From Acidobacteriota bacterium (lineage in GTDB: Bacteria > Acidobacteriota > Vicinamibacteria > Vicinamibacterales > UBA2999), in the NCBI GenBank assembly GCA_022842985.1, contig JALHON010000002.1, positions 1 to 55,685 of the forward strand: a stretch of DNA of 55,685 nucleotides, given 5' to 3'. Position 1 is the first letter of the stretch. The number at the start of each line of letters is the position of its first letter. The notes under the pieces were generated by a model. That model saw nothing but the letters and a program-made list of their open reading frames with translations, was not told the origin of the DNA and did no database searches. The position numbers and the translations under genes are program-made. Shown in pieces: positions 50,801 to 55,685 of this stretch.

Positions 50801-53581
50801 GCGGTGTCGAGCACCGACATCGTCACGTCTCCGACGCCGAACAACGACGTGGACAACGACGACAACGGCGTCAGTCTCGCCGGCGGCGCCGTGCGCAGCG
50901 GTCCCATCACGCTGGCCGCCGGCACCGAGCCGACCACTGACGGCGACGGCAATCCCGACAGCAATCTCACGGTGGACTTCGGGTTCATCCCGAACGGCGT
51001 CCTTTCGCTCGGCAATCTCGTCTGGCTCGACGTCAACAACAACGGCCGGGCGGACGCCGGCGAGCCGGGAGCGCCGGGCGTCACCGTGCGGTTGATTGCG
51101 GCGAATGGCACGACGGTGCTCAGCACGACGACGACCGACGCCAACGGCAACTACCGCTTCACCAGTCTCCCGCCGGGTGACTACATCGTGGAAGTGGACC
51201 GGCTGAGCAGCGCGATCAACGGTTATCTGTCGAGCACCGATATCGCCACGTCCGGCGACCCGAACACCGACGTCGACAACGACGATAACGGCGTGAACGT
51301 CACGGCCGCGGTCGTGCGCAGCAATCCCGTCAGGCTGTCGCCGCTTGCCGAGCCCATCAACGACGGCGACGCCGATCCCAACTCGAACCTCTCGATCGAC
51401 TTCGGGTTCGTGCGCACGGTCAGCCTTGGCAACCTCGTCTGGGTCGACCGGAACAACAACGCGCTGGTCGATGCCGGCGAGCGCGGTCGCGCCGGCGTCA
51501 CCGTGCGGCTGCTCGCCGGCGACTGCGCCACGGTGCTGGCCACGACGCTGACCGACGTGAACGGCAACTACCTCTTCAGCGGCCTGCTGCCTGGCACCTA
51601 CTGCGTCTCGGTCGTGCAGCCGCTCGGGTTGCAGTCGAGCACCGACATCAGCTCGTCCGGTGACCCCAACAACGACCGCAACAACGACGACAACGGCGTC
51701 GTCGTCTCGGCCGGTATCGTGCGCAGCCGCCCGGTCACGCTCACCTTCGGCCTCGAGCCCGTGGATGACGGCGACACCAACGCCGACAGCAACCTCTCGG
51801 TCGATTTCGGGTTCGTGCCGGAAGAAGGCGGCGGCTTCCTCGCCGACGTGTGCCTCGGGCAGACGATTCCGCTGTCGGTCGTGGCAGGCGCGCAGTTCAC
51901 CGCCACGTATACCGCCGACAACCGCGGCCCCGGCGTGGCCGAGAACGTCGTCATCGACGGCATGTTGCCGCCCGGTCTGAGCGTCGTGGGTACGGCCCCG
52001 TCGCCCGGCGGGACGTGCACGGTCACGCCGACCATGGTGGACTGTCTGTGGCCTGGCGGCACCCCGGCCGGCGTGGCCCGCACGGTCGTCGTGACCTTCC
52101 GGACCGCGCCCACGGTGGCGCCGGGCTCGCTCGTCTGGCTGTGGTTCATGAGCCACTCGTCGAACGTCGATCCGAATCCGGCCTGCGACGTGACCGACAC
52201 CTACGTGTTCGTCACCGATGCCACGTCAGTGCCGGTGGACCTCGTGATCACGGCAACCGGCAGCTCGGGAACACAGGCGGGTGACGTGTTCGCCGCGGCG
52301 GTCAACACGCCGGTCTCCGCGCGCTTCACCGTCACCAATACCGGGACCGCGCCGGCCCGGGGCCGCTACGCGCTGCTGCTCGATACGGCCGTTGGCCTCG
52401 AGATCACGTCGGCATCGGCGACGCGCGGCTGGCTCGCGGCCAGCAGTGCGACCGAAGGTACGTGGGAGACGGAGCTGATTCCGCCCGGTGGCACCGCCGA
52501 GCTGACGATCGGCTTCGTGCCCCGCACGGGGACCATGTGGCGCGTCCAGGCGATTCGCACGGAGGGCGCACCGAGCGACCCGAACGCCGCGAACGATACG
52601 GCACAGGTGACGATCGACGGCGTCGGGTCGGGCGGCGGGCGGGCCGTGGCGGCCGGGAACCTCGACGGCGTCGCCGGGCACGAAATCATCTCGGCGGCGG
52701 GCCAGGGTGAGACGCCGCAGGTGCAGGTGTTCAGTGGCACCGGGGCGAACCTGTTCCGCTTCTTTGCCTTCGACCCCGGCTTCCGCGGCGGCGTGCGCGT
52801 GGCGAGCTGCGACATCGATGGCAACGGCGTGGATGAACTCATCACCGCGCAGGGGCCGGGTGGCGGGCGCGTCCGCGTGCTCTCACTCGCCGCCGGCTAC
52901 GTGGCCGAGACCGTGGCGTTCGAGCCGTTCGAGGCCGGCTTCTCCGGCGGCCTCAATGTGGCGTGTGGCGACGTGGACGGCGATGGCCGTGCCGAAGTCG
53001 TCGTGGCGCCCGACGGGGGGCGCGCGCCGGACGTGAAGATCTACGACGTCGGCCCGCTGAGCGCGGTCGTCGCCACGCAGTTCCAGGCCTACGAGCCGGC
53101 GTTCACCGGTGGTGTGCGGGTCGCCGTGGGCAGCTTCGCCGGTTCGGGGGTGGTCGGTGCCTTCAATGTCGCGACGGCCCCTGGCCCCGGGCGCGCGGTC
53201 GACGTCCGTCTGTGGCTCGCAAGCGGCGGTGCCGTCAGCCGCGTCTTCAGCGCGCCTCTGTACTCGGGTGCAGCCGGGGCGCGCCTGGTGCTCGGCGACG
53301 TGAATGGAGACGGCGGGCTGGATCTTGTCGTCGCCCCCGACGGCGGCCAGCCGATGCTGCTGCGCGCCTACTCCCTCGGGACCGGCGCTCTCCTGCTGGA
53401 TGCACCAGCCGGGGCGGGCGGCTACCGCAGTGTCAACGTCGCGATCGGCATGTTCGGCGGGATGCCGGAGCTGGTGATCGGCCGCGGTCCGGGCGAGCCG
53501 CCAGCGGTCGCCACGTTCCGTGTCGGCGCCGCTGGTGCCGTCGCGCAGCGGCTCGGTTTCAGCGTCTTCGAGGTGCCCTGA
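47859..53581 (+). CDS. Giant secreted SdrD_B-repeat / FG-GAP protein, interrupted by one frameshift
   Basis: The signal peptide MKTLASHRLLTAAAIVALVV opens a protein of about 1907 residues. At 48988/48989 the frame shifts; inserting one base gives N-S-A-E-A-A-G-S-T-T-A-D-L-R-A-Y and restores one reading frame. The domains begin with an SdrD_B-like module (residues about 32-145) and a propeller-like region to about residue 620. Five SdrD_B modules follow (about 49741-51814), the last four with SLG(D/N)LVW-D-x-N-x-N and N-N-D-D-N-G-V motifs that should bind Ca2+. Two DUF11-like domains come next, then FG-GAP/VCBS repeats with D-x-D-G-D-G-x-A/D-E/D motifs to the end. No anchor motif is seen. Confidence 0.8.
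50175..51814 (+). repeat. Four tandem SdrD_B-type units, about 400 bp each
   Basis: Units begin near 50175, 50587, 51001 and 51418. Each encodes a SLG-LVW-D start, V-T-V-R-L-(I/L)-A, L-x-T-T-x-T-(D/N), S-S-T-D-I and a D-G-(D/N)-x-(N/D)-x-x-S-N-L-(S/T)-(V/I)-D-F-G-F end. Nucleotide identity is high only in these motifs, which suggests old duplication under selection. Confidence 0.8.
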
Positions 53582-53648
53582 GTCGATTCGCCCGGGACGG
53601 CGGCGCCGTTCCGGGCATGCTCGGCGAGCGACTCTCCGTACATGAATC

Positions 53649-53672
53649 GAGGGCGGCCGCGGGGCCGCCCTC
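53649..53672. terminator. Hairpin terminator between convergent genes
   Basis: GAGGGCGGCC (53649-53658), GCGG loop, GGCCGCCCTC (53663-53672) form a perfect 10-bp stem. It lies 68 nt after the giant gene and 31 nt from the stop of the opposing gene. GTCGTTTGTC follows on the plus strand. It probably serves both directions. Confidence 0.65.
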
Positions 53673-53702
53673 GTCGTTTGTCGGGGTCTCGAACGGCGCG
53701 GA

Positions 53703-54266
53703 CTAGAAGCGAATCGCGAGGCCCGCCGTGGCGCGCCAGAACGCAAAGTCGCCGAGCACGTCTTCGAGCACGCGCTCGTCCACGTCGGTGATGTTGCGGA
53801 AGTAGCGCACGTCGCCCTTGATCGAGAAACGGCCGCCGCCCACGCGCACGCCGGCGCCGGCGTTCACGCCAAAGGCGTTGTCGGTTGTGTCGAAGAACTC
53901 ACCGAAGCTGCCCACCTGGCTGCGCATCAGGCCGGCACCCGCCGAGACGTACGGCTGAATGCCACCGCCGGTGCCGCCGAAGACGATGTTGCCCATGAGC
54001 GTCGTCACGCTGTTGTCGCCGAGCAGGTCGATCTCGCGGTCCTTCGGCGCGAAGAAGTCGGGAATGAAGCCCATGTCCACTTCCACGCCGAAGCCGCTCT
54101 TGCCGAGCCAGGTCAGCGCCGCGCCGACGTTCGTGCGCTTGTCGATGGTGCTGCCGGCGAAGTTGATGCCCGCGTAGGGCGTCAGGAACACGTCCGCGCG
54201 GGCGGTGGCCGGGGCGGCGAGCGCGGTGGCCAGAGTGAGCGCGGACGCCATCAGGATCTGCCTCAT
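53703..54266 (-). CDS. Outer-membrane beta-barrel protein (OmpW/porin-like opacity family)
   Basis: The 187-residue product has signal peptide MRQILMASALTLATALAAPA. The rest is alternating hydrophobic strands: FLTPYAGINFAGSTIDKRTN, GFGVEVDMGFIPDFF, GGGIQPYVSAGAGLMRSQVG, FGVNAGAGVRVGGGRFSIKG and an aromatic-ending last strand (WRATAGLAIRF), the usual OMP C-terminal signature. It fits an eight-stranded barrel. The function is not evident. The ATG has AGGAGAG just upstream. Confidence 0.85.
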   Translation of the reverse strand: MRQILMASALTLATALAAPATARADVFLTPYAGINFAGSTIDKRTNVGAALTWLGKSGFGVEVDMGFIPDFFAPKDREIDLLGDNSVTTLMGNIVFGGTGGGIQPYVSAGAGLMRSQVGSFGEFFDTTDNAFGVNAGAGVRVGGGRFSIKGDVRYFRNITDVDERVLEDVLGDFAFWRATAGLAIRF

Positions 54267-54363
54267 GAAATCTCTCCTTTCGGTGGTGAACCGTCGAAGG
54301 GCACGAGGGGATTCCGCGCCACGGGGTTGGACCGTCCGGCTGCCTGCCGGGTTGAACCGCCGG

Positions 54364-54882
54364 CTACTTCTTGTGGTCGGCGATGTACTGCAGGGCGAAT
54401 TTCTCGAGTCCGGGGTTCGAGAGGCCGATGGCCTTGGCTTCCTGCGTCGCCTTCTCGATCGAGTAGTTGTCCTGCAGCACGCGCTTCACCAGCCACACCG
54501 AGCCCACGCGCTGCGCCGAGGCGCAGTGCACGAACACGGGCTGGTTGGCCTTGTCGGCGATGGTGGCGAGGAAGGTATCGACCACCTTCGGGTCGGGGCT
54601 GCCGCCGCTGAACGGGATGTGCACGTAGTTCAGGCCGAGGGCCTTCGCCTTCGTCTGGTTCTCCTCGATGTTGGCGCCGGGTTCGGTCGCCACGCGGAGG
54701 TTGATGACGGTCTTGAAGCCGTCCTTCTTCAGGGCGTCGAGCGTGGAGACCTCGGTGGCGCCGCCGCAGGCCACGGTGGCATCGACCCGCGTGAAGTTGG
54801 TGACGCCGGGGTAGTCCTGCTTGGTCTGCGCCACGAGCGGAGCCGACAGGGCGAGACAGAGAAGCGCAATCGTGGAACGCAT
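54364..54882 (-). CDS. Exported DUF442-like / dual-specificity-phosphatase-like protein
   Basis: The product is 172 residues from ATG 54882, with AAGGAGCT 7-14 nt upstream. A signal peptide (MRSTIALLCLALSAPLVAQ) precedes the domain. FTRVDATVACGGATEVSTLD and LKKDGFKTVINLRVATEPG are the DUF442/beta-lactamase-hydrolase-like phosphatase opening. The active loop is V-F-V-H-C-A-S-A-Q-R, with C-x4-R rather than the C-x5-R of classic tyrosine phosphatases, as in DUF442-type proteins. It would act in the periplasm on phospho- or sulfur-bearing substrates; which is unknown. Confidence 0.8.
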   Translation of the reverse strand: MRSTIALLCLALSAPLVAQTKQDYPGVTNFTRVDATVACGGATEVSTLDALKKDGFKTVINLRVATEPGANIEENQTKAKALGLNYVHIPFSGGSPDPKVVDTFLATIADKANQPVFVHCASAQRVGSVWLVKRVLQDNYSIEKATQEAKAIGLSNPGLEKFALQYIADHKK

Positions 54883-54911
54883 GGGCGGAGCTCCTTGTGG
54901 TGTAGACGCCA

Positions 54912-54917
54912 ATTCTA
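54912..54917 (-). promoter_or_regulatory. Putative -10 box of the DUF442-like gene
   Basis: On the minus strand, TAGAAT lies 29 nt before ATG 54882, upstream of a good RBS. No -35 is recognised. Confidence 0.35.
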
Positions 54918-54961
54918 CGCCAGCAGACGGAGGGGCTCCGCCATCGGTTCGGGGCCGCGGG

Positions 54962-55685
54962 TTACTCTTTTTCCACCGTCACCGTGACCGGCTGCCGCAT
55001 CCGGACGCTCACCGTGGAGCCGGCGGGCACCGTGACGACGTTGCGTTCCCCGGCCATGACCGCCGCCGTGCCGCCGCCGGCGCCGACGCCGGCGCCGATC
55101 GCCGCGCCCTTGCCGCCGCCCAGAATGGCGCCGAGGATCGCGCCGCCCACCGCCGCGCCGCCGATCTTGGCCGCGCTCTCGCGGCCGGGCGAGGCGCCTT
55201 CCCGGGTGATGGCGTCGGTGCGCAGCGTGAGCTTGTCGCCGCTTGCGAGAACGACGGTGTGGAAGCGGATGCCGAGACGGGCGCGTTCGCGCACCTTGCC
55301 GCCGCGCTCCACTTCGGTGACCGTGCCGTGCACGAGCGCGCCGGCGGGAATCGCCACCCGGCCGCCCACGCGCACGTCGCGGGTGACGCGTGCTTCCACG
55401 GCGTCTTCCACGCGGGCGCGATCGCTCGATACGGTGGTTTCGAGCTGCAGGCCGATGACGGCGTCGGCCGGCACGACCAGTTCGACGAACTCAGGTTCGG
55501 GTGGCGCGACGGGCTCGGGCTCGGGCGCGGGGCGTTCCGGCGACTCGGCCTCCACGGTGGGACGTGTGTCCCACATCGTGCCGCCGCTCGTGGCGGGTGC
55601 CTGGGGGGCCGGGGCGGCCACCGGTGCGGGCGGTGGTTCGGGGGCCGGAGCCGGACGTACCGCGGCCTGGCGGGGGGCGACGGGC
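54962..55685 (-). CDS. Glycine-zipper protein, 5' end outside the window (partial)
   Basis: The frame is open from the right edge of the window to the stop at 54962, at least 240 residues. The GTG at 55621 is an internal codon within a Pro/Ala-rich stretch (APEPPPAPVAAPAPQAPA) rather than a clear start. A beta-rich domain follows (LVVPADAVIGLQLETTVSSD, then VAIPAGALVHGTVTEVERGG). A Gly zipper near residue 175 (GGAILGAILGGGKGAAIGAG) comes next, and it ends with TVPAGSTVSVRMRQPVTVTV. This looks like an envelope-inserted protein; the function is unknown. Confidence 0.7.
   Translation of the reverse strand, partial: PVAPRQAAVRPAPAPEPPPAPVAAPAPQAPATSGGTMWDTRPTVEAESPERPAPEPEPVAPPEPEFVELVVPADAVIGLQLETTVSSDRARVEDAVEARVTRDVRVGGRVAIPAGALVHGTVTEVERGGKVRERARLGIRFHTVVLASGDKLTLRTDAITREGASPGRESAAKIGGAAVGGAILGAILGGGKGAAIGAGVGAGGGTAAVMAGERNVVTVPAGSTVSVRMRQPVTVTVEKE

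Noticed and set aside
50175-51814. Regular tandem repeats as a CRISPR array
   Set aside because: Units are about 400 bp, translated in one frame and protein-domain sized; there are no short identical repeats with unique spacers and no cas genes.
48824-52156. A 1110-codon minus-strand reading across the giant gene
   Set aside because: It is the complement of the SdrD_B repeats, rich in Arg/His/Asp/Glu runs with no domain or RBS; GC-rich codon bias keeps the antisense frame open.

Overview
The window is very GC-rich, gene-dense bacterial chromosome. Gene content points to an acidobacterium, probably of the Vicinamibacteria type. The clues are two ABC permeases of the Acidobacterial duplicated-orphan type without ATPases, a TIGR02999-like ECF sigma factor, a DUF5916 tail, a DUF6265 protein, and many secreted hydrolases and small exported proteins. 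This placement is an inference, because no rRNA or tRNA is visible in the window.

Layout. 1-5398 is a co-directional run: DUF5916 tail, NHL propeller, AhpD-like protein, ASCH/winged-helix protein, CPA2 antiporter, VOC protein and SSS symporter. 5409-8100 (-) is a tightly coupled three-gene set: AprA-like flavoprotein, AprB-like ferredoxin and a small membrane protein. 8143-16787 holds an SDR, an ADOP permease, TPR and DinB proteins, a large lipid-enzyme fusion (ICMT-PAP2-Lgt) coupled to a lipocalin-like protein, a beta/gamma-crystallin-like lipoprotein and a secreted protein. 16875-20451 holds a penicillin-acylase-family hydrolase with a frameshift and small exported proteins. 20670-21762 is an ECF sigma factor followed by two decayed genes. 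21827-30237 holds a DUF819 carrier, a Rieske oxygenase, an alpha/beta hydrolase, an S9 peptidase, a VapBC pair with a clear operator, and exported proteins. 30532-36851 holds a second ADOP permease, a dihaem cytochrome c coupled to a PQQ dehydrogenase, and a TetR-controlled VOC-TfoX_C-TetR operon. 36868-46294 holds an HtrA-like protease, a serine hydrolase, lipoproteins, a VOC-SDR pair, TonB-ExbD, an APH-kinase fusion, DksA/TraR and a macro-domain protein. 46411-47734 (-) is metK with a complete leader: promoter, SAM-II-like pseudoknot, antiterminator, intrinsic terminator and RBS. 47859-53581 encodes a giant secreted SdrD_B/FG-GAP protein, broken by one frameshift. The right end holds an outer-membrane barrel, a DUF442-like phosphatase and a partial glycine-zipper protein.

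The strongest regulatory observation is the metK leader, where the sequence shows every element of a SAM-responsive transcription attenuator. A second theme is a -10 hexamer placed 5-7 nt before the start codon of at least six genes, which suggests leaderless transcription. Two otherwise intact genes each lack one base, at about 17062 and 48988, which looks like sequencing indels. The stretch 21251-21762 instead shows real decay by internal deletion. No intergenic stretch exceeds 300 bases. The largest gaps (30238-30531, 47575-47858 and 20452-20669) hold leaders and promoters or nothing recognisable.
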